A DNA stretch of 64,000 bases from Clostridia bacterium. Lineage in GTDB: Bacteria > Bacillota > Clostridia > Oscillospirales > CAG-272. The stretch's first letter is position 1; each line of letters begins with the position of its first letter. Location: contig JAFUQU010000033.1 in the NCBI GenBank assembly GCA_017472255.1, positions 1-64,000 of the forward strand, written 5' to 3'. Shown one piece after another: positions 40,851-49,727 of the stretch. The notes below the pieces were generated by a model, which had not been told where the DNA came from, did no database searches, and was given only the letters and a program-made list of their open reading frames with translations. Both the position numbers and the translations under genes were made by a program.

Positions 40851-40879
40851 ATTATACCATATTGACAAACGAAGGTAAA
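40851..40879 (-). promoter_or_regulatory. Promoter of the oxidoreductase operon, overlapping the AraC promoter
   Basis: On the minus strand TTTACC (40874-40879), 17 bp and a consensus TATAAT (40851-40856). Confidence 0.55.
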
Positions 40880-40890
40880 TATGCTATACT
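40862..40890 (+). promoter_or_regulatory. Promoter of the AraC pair
   Basis: A consensus TTGACA (40862-40867), 17 bp and TATACT (40885-40890). It overlaps the divergent minus-strand promoter by 18 bp, so the two cannot be occupied together. Confidence 0.75.
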
Positions 40891-40932
40891 GTCATAAACC
40901 GTAACAATTCTGCTGTTTTTAAGGAGGAAACC

Positions 40933-41766
40933 ATGGTCGAGACCGCCGTTTACGCAAAAAAGCTGTGCATGAGCGAGCTGCGTGTGCAGCGGTCGCTTTT
41001 TCGCAATTCGCACTATTTCGATGCGGGCGCGGGCAATGCCAACTCCAGCATCGGCTATGTGGTCAAAGGCTCGGTGGAGCTGAGCATGATGGGGCGGCAT
41101 TATCATCTGGACGCCGGATCGCTGTTTTATGTGCCGGAGGGCATCCGCTATAACTCTATCTGGAGGGGCTGTCCCGAGATTGAGTTTTACGGTCTGCATA
41201 TCATCTCCCACAAGCCGGATCCCACCGCCGAGCGCTACGCCCTCCAACATATTCCCGCCCTGTCCACGCCGGAAACCGGGGATAAAATCCGCGAAATCTT
41301 TGAGTTGTTCGCCACCGGAGATCGTGTGAACAAGGTGCGCGCGCTGGGGCTGTATTACACCTTCTACGCCGGGCTGCTGCCCTACCTTGAGACGGAAGCC
41401 CCCCAGAAGTACAACCCCGCCCTGATTTCCGCCATCAACTATATTGAAGCCCATTACGCATCCGACTTTTCCGTCGATGAGCTGGCCGTCGCCTGCTGCG
41501 TCAGCGAATCGCGGCTGTATCATTTGTTCAAGAGTGAGCTGCGCACCACGCCCGTGAAATACCGTAACGAATACCGCATCGAAAAAGCGGCGGCGGCACT
41601 CCGGCATGGGACGCTGTCCATCGACGATGTGGCGGAAACCAACGGTTTCAATTCCGCCGCCTACTTCCGAGAGACCTTCAAGGATTTCACCGGGCTGACC
41701 CCGTCGGAATACCGGGGCATGGTGCAGTCTCCCGAACGGCAGGAGACCTATTGTCATTGCATATGA
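40933..41766 (+). CDS. AraC-family regulator
   Basis: 277 residues: an N-terminal cupin (YVVKGSVELSMMGRHYHLDAG, split over two strands) and a C-terminal double helix-turn-helix (VDELAVACCVSESRLYHLFK, then IDDVAETNGFNSAAYFRETF). AAGGAGG is just ahead of the ATG. It is divergent from the oxidoreductase operon and overlaps the next AraC gene by 16 nt, so both regulators are made together. It most likely controls the minus-strand operon. Confidence 0.9.
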   Translation: MVETAVYAKKLCMSELRVQRSLFRNSHYFDAGAGNANSSIGYVVKGSVELSMMGRHYHLDAGSLFYVPEGIRYNSIWRGCPEIEFYGLHIISHKPDPTAERYALQHIPALSTPETGDKIREIFELFATGDRVNKVRALGLYYTFYAGLLPYLETEAPQKYNPALISAINYIEAHYASDFSVDELAVACCVSESRLYHLFKSELRTTPVKYRNEYRIEKAAAALRHGTLSIDDVAETNGFNSAAYFRETFKDFTGLTPSEYRGMVQSPERQETYCHCI

Positions 41767-42620
41767 ACGAAACGATTCTGCTCACCGCCGACAACATCCG
41801 TCCCTTTGTGCGCTGCGTCGGACTGGGCGAGCATATCTGTCAGCAGGAAGCGCACAAGGCTTACGACCATCGGATGATCTGCGTCATGAAGGGGCAGGGC
41901 ATCCTTGAAATCGAGGACGATCGGATTGAAACCGCGCCTCATACCTTTTATATGATTCCGCCGGGAACGTCCTACCGCGTTTGTTCCTCACGAGAGCAGC
42001 AGGTTCTCGTTGTCAATTTCGATCTGACCGACCGCGCGGCTCAGCTTGCGGGAACGGTGGTATCGGTGCGGGCGGTGGAGTTTGATGAGGAGAAAATCAT
42101 CGAGCGCACCGACTGGAGCCGCCTGTTCGGCGACCGGCGCTATGTGGAGCATCACTACGGCATGGAAACCGCCGACGCCCTTCAGAAGCTGCTGCGGCTT
42201 TATTTCTCCCATGAGATGAGTGAGGAAATTCGCCGTCTCTGCCTGATGTCCACGCTGCTGTATATCCTGACCGACGCCATGCACACGGAGGACAGGCAGT
42301 CCCGTTCCCGCGCGGTGGCGGAGAAGATTCATACCTACATTCTGACACATTACGAGAGTCATCTGACGATGGAAGATGCGGCAGCGGAATTCCATTACAG
42401 CCCCTCCTACATCTCCCGGATTCTGCGGCTTCATTATCACGCCAGCTTCAAGCAGATTCTCACCGAGTGCCGCCTGTCCAACAGTCTGCTGCTGCTGGAA
42501 AATACCGATCTCTCCTGCGAGGAAATCGCGCAGCGGGTGGGATTTTACAACGGGCAGCATTTTTCGGGCGCTTTTGAGCGGATGTACGGAAAAAAGCCTA
42601 CACAATTCCGCCGCGGATGA
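41751..42620 (+). CDS. AraC-family regulator, translationally coupled to the preceding one
   Basis: 289 residues with a cupin N-terminus (HRMICVMKGQGILEIEDDR, then HTFYMIPPGTSYRV) and a C-terminal AraC domain (MEDAAAEFHYSPSYISRIL, then CEEIAQRVGFYNGQHFSGAF). The TTG at 41751 has AGGAG 5 nt upstream; the ATG at 41763 has no ribosome site at normal distance, but it could be used through coupling. Similarity to the upstream AraC is only at family level, so this is not a recent duplicate. Confidence 0.85.
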   Translation: MSLHMNETILLTADNIRPFVRCVGLGEHICQQEAHKAYDHRMICVMKGQGILEIEDDRIETAPHTFYMIPPGTSYRVCSSREQQVLVVNFDLTDRAAQLAGTVVSVRAVEFDEEKIIERTDWSRLFGDRRYVEHHYGMETADALQKLLRLYFSHEMSEEIRRLCLMSTLLYILTDAMHTEDRQSRSRAVAEKIHTYILTHYESHLTMEDAAAEFHYSPSYISRILRLHYHASFKQILTECRLSNSLLLLENTDLSCEEIAQRVGFYNGQHFSGAFERMYGKKPTQFRRG

Positions 42621-42654
42621 TTGATTTTTCTTATATTTCGTGTCCGTTTTTCTG

Positions 42655-42683
42655 TTGAGCGCGAGGGCGTTTCGTGGTATAAT
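42655..42683 (+). promoter_or_regulatory. Sigma-A promoter for the 4Fe-4S protein operon
   Basis: TTGAGC (42655-42660), 17 bp and a consensus TATAAT (42678-42683), 43 nt before the ATG. Confidence 0.7.
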
Positions 42684-42707
42684 GAGGAAAGCAAATCCCT
42701 CATTATA
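42678..42707. repeat. 10-bp perfect inverted repeat over the -10 and start point
   Basis: TATAATGAGG (42678-42687) and CCTCATTATA (42698-42707) with a 10-nt spacer. The left arm contains the -10 box. It suits a repressor operator covering the transcription start; an RNA hairpin is less likely because the left arm is mostly upstream of the start point. Confidence 0.55.
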
Positions 42708-42725
42708 AAAAGGAGCGTACATATC

Positions 42726-43730
42726 ATGCTTGACAAGGAAAAAATCCGAAAATACGCAAAACAGATCGGCGCCGATCTCTGCGGCTTCGCGTCCATGGAC
42801 CGCTTCGCAAGCGCGCCCAAGGAGCAGGATCCCCGCTATATCTTCCCCGATGCAAAAACCTGCATCGTTCTCGCCTTCCGCATCCCCCGCGGCTACTTCC
42901 GCGGCATCGAGGAGGGCACCTATTTCGCCAACTACACCGCCATGGGCTACGCGGGTATCAATGAGGTCTACGGTCCGATTGTGCTTCGCGAGCTGTGCTG
43001 TTACATCGAGGATGAGGGCTGGGAAGCGGTTCCCGTGCCGAACATCAGCTTCCGCAACAACGCGCCTGCGGGTGTGGATCTGCGCAAGACTTCACCCAAG
43101 CCCAAGACGCTGTCTGTAGCCGACGATCGTCCCGCGCCCGATATTTTGATCGATATGCGTGCCGCCGCGTTCGCGGCAGGTCTGGGCGAGTTCGGCTGGA
43201 GCAAGGTATTCCTCACCCCCGAATTTGGTCCGATGCAGCGTTTTGTCGCTCTGCTCACCGATTTTGAGTGTGAGCCTGACCCCATCTTCGAGGGCAAAAT
43301 CTGCGACCGCTGTATGAGCTGCGCAAGAATGTGTACCGGTCATGCCATTTCTACCACGGAGAGCGATCATCTCTGCATCGCCGGACACGACATCGAATAC
43401 GCAAAGGTCGATTTGAACGCCTGCGGCAATGCTTACCGCGGCGGCATTCCCGAGTACAATCCCTTCGATGTCAACGCCGAGGGACTTGGAAGCAACTGGG
43501 CGACATCTCAGGCAGGCTTCGGTCTGGAGCTGTATATGCGGCACAATCACGCGCTGGAGGGCGCCCGGGGCTGTATGCGCGAATGTTTCATCCATCTTGA
43601 AAAGAAGGGCGTGCTGACTCACAAGTTCCAGAATCAGTTCCGCAAGCGCAAGCCCTGGGTCATCGATCGCAGCGGCAGAGAGGATGAAGCTACCGCCGCC
43701 AAGCCGAGCGACGACAAGACGCTTTATTGA
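42726..43730 (+). CDS. 4Fe-4S cluster protein related to epoxyqueuosine reductase (QueG-like)
   Basis: 334 residues. The N-terminal region (RKYAKQIGADLCGFASMDRF) and the middle part with GLGEFGWSKVFLTPEFGPMQR match the cobalamin-dependent QueG/reductive dehalogenase-like fold. A ferredoxin-type cluster CDRCMSCARMC is near residue 192, with later Cys (NACGNA, GCMRECF) that could support a second site, although the second cluster motif is incomplete. AAAAGGAG lies 10 nt before the ATG; the frame is open further upstream, but only across the promoter. True QueG makes tRNA queuosine; this divergent member may have another substrate. Confidence 0.72.
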   Translation: MLDKEKIRKYAKQIGADLCGFASMDRFASAPKEQDPRYIFPDAKTCIVLAFRIPRGYFRGIEEGTYFANYTAMGYAGINEVYGPIVLRELCCYIEDEGWEAVPVPNISFRNNAPAGVDLRKTSPKPKTLSVADDRPAPDILIDMRAAAFAAGLGEFGWSKVFLTPEFGPMQRFVALLTDFECEPDPIFEGKICDRCMSCARMCTGHAISTTESDHLCIAGHDIEYAKVDLNACGNAYRGGIPEYNPFDVNAEGLGSNWATSQAGFGLELYMRHNHALEGARGCMRECFIHLEKKGVLTHKFQNQFRKRKPWVIDRSGREDEATAAKPSDDKTLY

Positions 43731-43731
43731 T

Positions 43732-44754
43732 ATGCGCTTTTCCATTGGTTATCAGCTTCCCGACGCGCTGGACTCCACCTACGAGCTGTGCGCGGATTAT
43801 GACCGATACGTGTCGGATGTGTACTTTTCCTGGAGCAGCGAGCCAAGCGGACGCTTCGCCCTGTGCGGCGAGTCCGACCGAGAAGAAGTGGAGCAGATTC
43901 AGCTGGAGGAGCTGCGCGCCATCCGTGGGCTTGGTAAGACGCTGACGTTGCTGCTGAACGCCAACTGCTACGGCGGGGAAGCGGTGTCGGCAACTTTGCA
44001 GAAGCGGGTGCTGGGTCTGGTTGAATTCCTGAAAAAGGAGCTTGACCTGACGCAGATTACCACCACCTCGCCCTTTATCGCCGACACGCTGAAGCAGGCC
44101 TTCGGCGCGGACATTCAGATTCGGGCGTCGGTGAATATGCGGATCGGTTCCATCGCGGCTATGGAGCAGCTGGCCGGCAGCTTCGACGGCTACTACTTGA
44201 AAAAGGAATGCAACCGCGATTTTGCCGCCATCGAACGGCTTCATGGCTGGTGCCGGGATCACGGCAAGACGCTCCATCTGCTGGCAAACAGCGGCTGTCT
44301 CCATGAATGCGCCTTCCAGACCTTCCACGACAACCTGATTGCCCATCAGAAGGACGGCAGCGGCGATATGGGCGTTGCCACCGGCTTTCCCGCGCCCTGC
44401 CATAAATACCTGCATGGGCTGGAGCGGCGTGAGGCGCTGGCGAAGTTCATGCAGTCAAACTGGATTCGTCCGGAGGATATCCATCGTTACGAGCCGTATT
44501 TCGGCGAGGTCAAGCTGGCGACACGGATGCACAACCGTCCGCGCATGGTGCTGGCCGCCTACTGCCGGGGACGCTTCGATGGCAATCTGCTCGATTTGAC
44601 CGAGCCGTCCTATTCCCATTTATTCGCCGGAACGGTGCTGGACAATACGCGCCTGGCGGACGATTGGTTTGAGCGGGCATTGGGCTGCGGCAAGCGGTGC
44701 GGGGATTGTACGGTCTGCCGGGAAGCGGCGGAGGAAATCACGTCATATTATTAA
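43732..44754 (+). CDS. U32-peptidase-like TIM-barrel protein with C-terminal cysteine cluster
   Basis: 340 residues. Strand motifs such as LTLLLNANCYGG, DIQIRASVNMRIG, FDGYYLKKECNRDF and LHLLANSGCLHECAFQ resemble the U32 peptidase/UbiU-UbiV family, which are Fe-S proteins acting in RNA or quinone hydroxylation. The C-terminus carries CGKRCGDCTVC, a probable Fe-S site. The start at 43732 is 1 nt after the preceding stop with a poor ribosome site, so translation is probably coupled. I am confident of the fold group but not of the function. Confidence 0.6.
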   Translation: MRFSIGYQLPDALDSTYELCADYDRYVSDVYFSWSSEPSGRFALCGESDREEVEQIQLEELRAIRGLGKTLTLLLNANCYGGEAVSATLQKRVLGLVEFLKKELDLTQITTTSPFIADTLKQAFGADIQIRASVNMRIGSIAAMEQLAGSFDGYYLKKECNRDFAAIERLHGWCRDHGKTLHLLANSGCLHECAFQTFHDNLIAHQKDGSGDMGVATGFPAPCHKYLHGLERREALAKFMQSNWIRPEDIHRYEPYFGEVKLATRMHNRPRMVLAAYCRGRFDGNLLDLTEPSYSHLFAGTVLDNTRLADDWFERALGCGKRCGDCTVCREAAEEITSYY

Positions 44755-44771
44755 ATCGAGGAGATAAATCA

Positions 44772-45746
44772 ATGGAAGCATCAAGTACGATTTTCTGCGG
44801 GACGCCGGAGCATCCCGAAACCTGCATCAAACGTCTGGAATCCGGGCTGTTTCTGCGGGAGATGACCTTCGACAGCGGCAAGGGCGGCGAGCCTGTGACC
44901 ATCGGTCAGACCACCGACCTGCATTTCAATTACTGCGACGAGATCGATCTTGCCAACCGGGAGCTGGCTTACACCGTTACCACCCGCAAGTGGCTGGCGA
45001 ACGCTGAATCGGTGAATCAGGCGAAGCAGTCGCTGGCATACGCCGCCGGATGCGATCAGATTGTCATCACCGGCGATGTGCTGGATTATCTGTCCCACGG
45101 CGCGATGACGCTGACCGAGGAACTGATCTGGAAACCCTATCCCGACGCGCTGATTACTCCCGGCGGACATGAGTTCACCCGCCAGATGCAGACCGGTCTT
45201 CCCAACGAAACCACAATAGAATCCCGTGTGGCGGAGGTGGAGAAATTCTGGCACCACGATATGCAGTACATATCCAAGGTGCTGGGCGGCAAGTGCATGA
45301 TCGTACTGATGAACAACGGACTCGGCAAATACCTGGACTGTCAGGTAGAGCGCTTTGCAGACGATATTGCGGCAGCGAAGCGCGAGGGCTATGTGATGCT
45401 GCTTTTCCAGCATGAGCCGATTTGTACCTTCAAGCCCGAGGATACCGATGTACCCGCCTTCTATGCCTTTGAGAAGAAATCCTTCGATTTCTACAACAGA
45501 TCGGTGGGTTCCCCTGCCATGAATCCGGATGAGCCGACGCAGAAAATCGTGGAGATGATTCGTTCCAACGCCGATGTGATTGGCGGTATCTTCTGCGGAC
45601 ACCGGCACAGCGCCTTCTATCTGGAGGTGGACGGTTGGTACACCGATGCCGACGGTAATCGGGTGAGCAAGGCAATTCCCCAGCCGGTTCTGGAGGGCAA
45701 TCCCTACTGCAAAAACGGTCATGTGATGAAAATTACGGTGAAATAA
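44772..45746 (+). CDS. Calcineurin-like metallophosphoesterase with altered motif III
   Basis: 324 residues. Metal-binding motifs TTDLHFN (near 50), ITGDVLDY (near 100) and CGHRHS (near 278) are present, and FQHEP supplies a further His. The usual GNHD/E motif is replaced by PGGHEF near residue 128, so Asn, normally a metal ligand, is Gly. GAGGAG lies 8 nt before the ATG at 44772. It follows the U32-like gene by 17 nt and shares its transcript. No signal peptide; the substrate is unknown. Confidence 0.78.
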   Translation: MEASSTIFCGTPEHPETCIKRLESGLFLREMTFDSGKGGEPVTIGQTTDLHFNYCDEIDLANRELAYTVTTRKWLANAESVNQAKQSLAYAAGCDQIVITGDVLDYLSHGAMTLTEELIWKPYPDALITPGGHEFTRQMQTGLPNETTIESRVAEVEKFWHHDMQYISKVLGGKCMIVLMNNGLGKYLDCQVERFADDIAAAKREGYVMLLFQHEPICTFKPEDTDVPAFYAFEKKSFDFYNRSVGSPAMNPDEPTQKIVEMIRSNADVIGGIFCGHRHSAFYLEVDGWYTDADGNRVSKAIPQPVLEGNPYCKNGHVMKITVK

Positions 45747-45748
45747 AA

Positions 45749-45792
45749 CATGAGTACCCTGTCCACTTGGGACAGGGTACTCATGTATTAAT
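45749..45792. terminator. Long bidirectional terminator hairpin
   Basis: A perfect 16-bp stem (45749-45764 with 45770-45785) and 5-nt loop, with TTTTATTT on the minus strand side. It separates the plus-strand metallophosphatase from the minus-strand GH28-like gene. Confidence 0.85.
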
Positions 45793-46855
45793 ACAGGGTA
45801 GCATGATTGCTGACCAGACAATTGCAGCCGTCGAAGCCGCGAATGTTGTCCAGCGTCAGATTGGTGATCGAGCCCGCAAGATCAACTGCCGCATTCGCGC
45901 GGCTGGCCACGTTGCGGATGGTGATATTGAAGGTTTCCTCCCGCGTGGAGTGTCGCTCCCGATAGACGTGCTGGTCGCCCACGCGCACGCTGCTTCCGCC
46001 CCGATCCATGTACGGACTGCCCATGGAAGCGTCCACAACGCCGTCGATCAGGATGTTGTACAGCTTTGTTCCGCCCTGATTCAGCAGCCGAACCATCGAG
46101 CAGAAGGAGGCTGTGTTCACGTTGCGGATGATCACGTTGTGCAGGTCGGTGGACAGCCCCTCCACGCCGTAGATGGATTCCACCTTGCCGTTCAGCGCGG
46201 TCAGGGCGATGGAATCATCCTCGGTGAAGCCGGTGATGTTTTCGATGATGATATCGTGGCAGCCCACGCGCAGGTCGATGCCGTCGGCGTTCTTGATGTA
46301 GACGCCGACGTAATTGCTCCAGGAGATGCCGGTTGTTCGGCTGCCGTCCGGATTCACCGTCGTGGCGTCGGAGAGAAAATCGATGTCGCGTATTTTACCG
46401 TGACGGCAGAAGATGAAGTTCATCGCCCACCAGCGCTGATGGCGGATGTGCAGACCGCTGATGCGGAAGTTCTCCACATTGGTGAAAAGCAGCATATTGT
46501 TTACGCTGATGTGCGGGCGTCCGTCCTTCAGGCTGTTCCATTCGCACAGTCCGTTGTAATTGCCGCCGTCCAGAATGACACGTCCATGCCCCTCGATAAT
46601 AATGTTGCGGTCACAGCCCTCGATGGTGCGTCCCTTTTCGGTGCGGCAGCTCTCGTTGGTGAACATATTGCAGAAGGTATTGTCTGCCATGGTGAGATGG
46701 CAGTTTTCAAGAATCAGCGTGAAGTCGGAGGGAATGAGCACTGTCTGCTCGATTTCGTAATTGCCGCTGACTGTAATCTGGCGGCTGCCGTCGGCAACGG
46801 ACGCGGCGATTAACGACTGAATGTACGCGCCGCCGTTTTTTGTAAAGTATGCCAT
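45788..46855 (-). CDS. GH28-like right-handed beta-helix protein (polygalacturonase-type)
   Basis: 355 residues made of short repeated strands typical of a parallel beta-helix (NIIIEGHGRVILDGG, NFRISGLHIRHQ, DIIIENITGF, NVIIRNVNTAS). IKNADGIDL and FTEDDSIALT correspond to the NTDGID and GDDCIAI motifs with the catalytic Asp residues of GH28. The HG and RxK motifs are not obvious, so the exact family is uncertain. No signal peptide. AAAGGA is 7 nt before the ATG. It is 16 nt after the GH39 gene in a minus-strand LacI-SBP-GH39-GH28 series, suggesting pectin/xylan oligosaccharide breakdown. Confidence 0.75.
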   Translation of the reverse strand: MAYFTKNGGAYIQSLIAASVADGSRQITVSGNYEIEQTVLIPSDFTLILENCHLTMADNTFCNMFTNESCRTEKGRTIEGCDRNIIIEGHGRVILDGGNYNGLCEWNSLKDGRPHISVNNMLLFTNVENFRISGLHIRHQRWWAMNFIFCRHGKIRDIDFLSDATTVNPDGSRTTGISWSNYVGVYIKNADGIDLRVGCHDIIIENITGFTEDDSIALTALNGKVESIYGVEGLSTDLHNVIIRNVNTASFCSMVRLLNQGGTKLYNILIDGVVDASMGSPYMDRGGSSVRVGDQHVYRERHSTREETFNITIRNVASRANAAVDLAGSITNLTLDNIRGFDGCNCLVSNHATLY

Positions 46856-46871
46856 AATAAAATCCTTTCGC

Positions 46872-48170
46872 TTATCGGATAACGATGACCGTGTTGGGCT
46901 GCATGGTCAGCCAGAAGCTGCCTTCGTCGGCACAGATGGTCTCCACCTCGGTCAGGTCGTGGGCTTCGTCCAGCAGGAAAACGTGAATCTCGTCGTTTTC
47001 AAGTCCGGCAGCCTCCACCTTGAAGGTCTTGGGCAGAGCATCCGCTCTATCGGTGTAATAGGTGATCATAGCCAGCTTTCCACCAGCGGACGCTGCCGCC
47101 GTGGCGTAGATTTCCGGCAGGTCGCACGAAACGGCGCATTCATTCATGCTCAGCATCTCGCCCCAGGTTTTGATGGGATAATAGCCCTTCAGCGTTCCGA
47201 AGCCGGACTGGGCGAACAGTCCATTCATGCCGCAGGGACGGGCGTCGTAATACATCAGCATATCCACCAGCACACGCTGGCAGGCGGACATGGTGGACGC
47301 GATGAAAGCCGCGCCCTTAATGTGGGTTTCCGTGTACAGCGAGTATGTCCATTCTTCGCCGCCCCAGCCCTTGACGTAGTTCCACTCGTCCAGAATGCTC
47401 TCGGTTTCGGTGAAGCCATACTCATCCAGCAGCGCGCGGTGGAGCGCTGCCTGCTTTGCCACATCGTCGGGCGTGCGGGAGTAACGGTGCCAGGAGTAGA
47501 AATCGAAGGGAACATTCTCGTCACGCATTCTGGCAAAGAAAGGACGCAGCCACTTCTCATTGAAGCTGGTGACGGCGGGACCGCCGATTTTCAGGTGGGG
47601 GAAGCGGGATTTCAGGTGCCTGGCCGTGATGATGTACAGGTCGTAGAATTCCGCGGGAGTTCCCATCCAGCACTTGCCGTAGAGATCAGGCTCGTTCCAG
47701 ATTTCCCAGTAGACAATGCCGTAATGATGTCCGTCCGCCCAGCCCTCGTTCATGTGGGAGATGATATGCTCGCAGACGACTGCCCACTTGTGGAAATCTT
47801 TCGGTGGGATGATGCCGTATTTTTTCGAGCCGTGCTCGATTTTCTGTCCAAGGCGGAAGAAAACCTGCGTTCCGGCTGCCATAATGGTTTCGGCGTATTC
47901 GTCGGTGTAGTGGAAGTCGTAGGACGCGGGATCCAACGGATCGGCGTCGAAATTGGGGAATACGGCGGTGATATCCACCGTGTGCTCGCCGCCGTAGCGG
48001 GAGAAGAAGGCGGCGTCATGGGTGCGGGCGTAGGGAATGTTGGCGGCGGTGTAGGCGGGCAGATTGCCGGCGTTCTGGTCGGCGTTCTTCGTGTAGACCG
48101 GGCCGTTGTTGACGGCGTTCATCGGCTTGATGGCGCCGATGGTTTTTGTGTAGTCGATGCGAAGCTTCAT
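46872..48170 (-). CDS. GH39 glycosidase (beta-xylosidase type)
   Basis: 432 residues. The clan GH-A TIM barrel shows the acid/base Glu in YWEIWNEPDL near residue 157 and the nucleophile Glu in ILDEWNYVKGW near residue 257, both diagnostic for GH39. A C-terminal beta-sandwich follows from about 350. GH39 enzymes remove xylose or iduronate from oligosaccharides. No signal peptide, so action is inside the cell. AAAGGAG precedes the ATG. It lies between a solute-binding protein gene and the GH28-like gene. Confidence 0.88.
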   Translation of the reverse strand: MKLRIDYTKTIGAIKPMNAVNNGPVYTKNADQNAGNLPAYTAANIPYARTHDAAFFSRYGGEHTVDITAVFPNFDADPLDPASYDFHYTDEYAETIMAAGTQVFFRLGQKIEHGSKKYGIIPPKDFHKWAVVCEHIISHMNEGWADGHHYGIVYWEIWNEPDLYGKCWMGTPAEFYDLYIITARHLKSRFPHLKIGGPAVTSFNEKWLRPFFARMRDENVPFDFYSWHRYSRTPDDVAKQAALHRALLDEYGFTETESILDEWNYVKGWGGEEWTYSLYTETHIKGAAFIASTMSACQRVLVDMLMYYDARPCGMNGLFAQSGFGTLKGYYPIKTWGEMLSMNECAVSCDLPEIYATAAASAGGKLAMITYYTDRADALPKTFKVEAAGLENDEIHVFLLDEAHDLTEVETICADEGSFWLTMQPNTVIVIR

Positions 48171-48203
48171 GGTGTGTTCTCCTTTCGGAGAGGGGGAGAA
48201 GCT

Positions 48204-49688
48204 TTACTTCTCCCAGCTCTCCATGACTGTTTTGATTTGTTCTTCGATGGTCGTTCTGTTCGATTCATAGATCGAGGCGGCGGTGCCGTTCTTATCGCAG
48301 ATTTCGTTGCGGACTGCGGTGATCATATCCGAGCCAACCTTGAAAATGCTGTAATAGGTCGGTACAACCGAATCGGTGAGGATGCCCAGCATCTCGATGG
48401 AATCGTCGTTGCGCAGACCCTTCTGCTCTACGGAAATCTCGCGGAAGGCGGGGATAACGGTCTGGCTGCTCTCATAGGACAGCGCGTCGAGGATGGTTCC
48501 GGTTCCTTCCTGGTCGGGATTGGTTACGGGGATGAAGGCTGCGGTGGCGGTGCTGGCGATGGTGGTATAGTATTGCTCCTGGCTTTCGTCAAATTTGGGA
48601 TAGGGCAGCACGCCGTACTCAAAAGGCAGATCGCGGAAAGATTGCAGCTTATTGACCTGCGAATAGCCGAACAGCGCACGCTGATTCATAAAGATATACA
48701 CATAGCCGCCTTTTTCGGCGTCCATATCGTCGCCGTTGTAAGCGTCGAGGAATTTGGCGTCTCCCAGCGTGAGCATACTGGACAGCTTTTCGATGACATC
48801 ATACCAGCGGGAGCTTCCGGCGGTGTTCACCAGCGTGTCGTTTTCGATTTCTATGGACAGTTCGCCGCAGCCGGCCATTGCGGCGTACAGATTGCGTCCG
48901 TGGTTGGAGAGTCCGTAGATCGTTTTACCGCTGTTGTTCCAGACCGCAGAGTCGTCGCCATTCAGGGATGCGGCGGCGATCAGATACTTGTTGAATTCAT
49001 CCAGCGTCCACTTTCCCTCGCGAACGAGGTCGTAGGGCAGATCGAGCTTGTAATTCTCCATCAGCTCATAGTTGAAAGCGAGCATATTGATTGAATCCAT
49101 ATAGGAAAGGTTGGCGTCGCCGATGGCGCCATACAGAGCGCCGTTCAGTGTGATGGCTTCATTGAAGCCCCGGTTCCACCACGGCTGATTCAGCTGAAGC
49201 GAATCGATATCCAGTAGGTTCGTAAAGCAGCCCTCCGAGATGAGCGTGACGCTGGATGTGACCGGAATATACATCACGTCAAATTCATTGTCGCCTGCCA
49301 TGACGGAAGAACGCGCCTGGGACACGATTTTTTTGTATTGCCAGTCATCTTCGATGATGGTTTCCTTAATCGTGATGTCCAGCTTGCTTTCCACCAGACG
49401 ATTCCGGTTGAAGATGGCGTCGTTCAGCGTTTCGCCGTTGGACTCCTCCCGCTCCATGCTCTGGTGTACGCTGTACAACTCGTTGATGTTCATGATGTGG
49501 AATTCTTCACCGTCAAAGCCCTCAGCCGGGTAGACATATCCGACCGCTGTGGTGACGTCGCTGGATGTGTCGGCAGTTGTCGTGTCAGACGGCTGGACGG
49601 TCGTTTCGCCGCAGGAAGCGGCGGAGGACGCAAGCAGGGAAAGAGTGAGAATCAGGCTAAGTTTTGCGGGGGTAATACTGGATTTCAT
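48204..49688 (-). CDS. Extracellular solute-binding lipoprotein
   Basis: 494 residues. A lipoprotein signal (SLILTLSLLASSAASC) ends at Cys26, followed by a Thr/Ser/Asp-rich linker. The mature part is a family 1-type ABC substrate-binding fold (EFDVMYIPVTSS, NQPWWNRGFNEA, YDLVREGKWTLDEF and FEYGVLPYPKFDES). It binds an oligosaccharide outside the membrane. It is related to the protein at 50974 and to the pseudogene at 11192. No permease genes are nearby, so it must use components encoded elsewhere. It precedes GH39 on the same strand. Confidence 0.88.
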   Translation of the reverse strand: MKSSITPAKLSLILTLSLLASSAASCGETTVQPSDTTTADTSSDVTTAVGYVYPAEGFDGEEFHIMNINELYSVHQSMEREESNGETLNDAIFNRNRLVESKLDITIKETIIEDDWQYKKIVSQARSSVMAGDNEFDVMYIPVTSSVTLISEGCFTNLLDIDSLQLNQPWWNRGFNEAITLNGALYGAIGDANLSYMDSINMLAFNYELMENYKLDLPYDLVREGKWTLDEFNKYLIAAASLNGDDSAVWNNSGKTIYGLSNHGRNLYAAMAGCGELSIEIENDTLVNTAGSSRWYDVIEKLSSMLTLGDAKFLDAYNGDDMDAEKGGYVYIFMNQRALFGYSQVNKLQSFRDLPFEYGVLPYPKFDESQEQYYTTIASTATAAFIPVTNPDQEGTGTILDALSYESSQTVIPAFREISVEQKGLRNDDSIEMLGILTDSVVPTYYSIFKVGSDMITAVRNEICDKNGTAASIYESNRTTIEEQIKTVMESWEK

Positions 49689-49727
49689 GGTTTTATTATC
49701 CTTCCTTGATAAAATATATTTTTACAC

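Noticed and set aside
41751..42620. Recent tandem duplication of the two AraC genes
   Set aside because: The two proteins share only family-level motifs and differ in sensor domain, so they are not recent copies.
45749..45785. Long inverted repeat as an insertion-sequence end
   Set aside because: It is a single 16-bp hairpin between convergent genes with a T-tract, and no transposase or target duplication is nearby; a terminator explains it.
46821..49094. Open frame of 757 codons on the plus strand
   Set aside because: It is antisense to GH39, the solute-binding protein and part of the GH28 gene. The product is rich in Val/Gly/Asp/His without domains, a codon-bias shadow of G/C-rich third positions.
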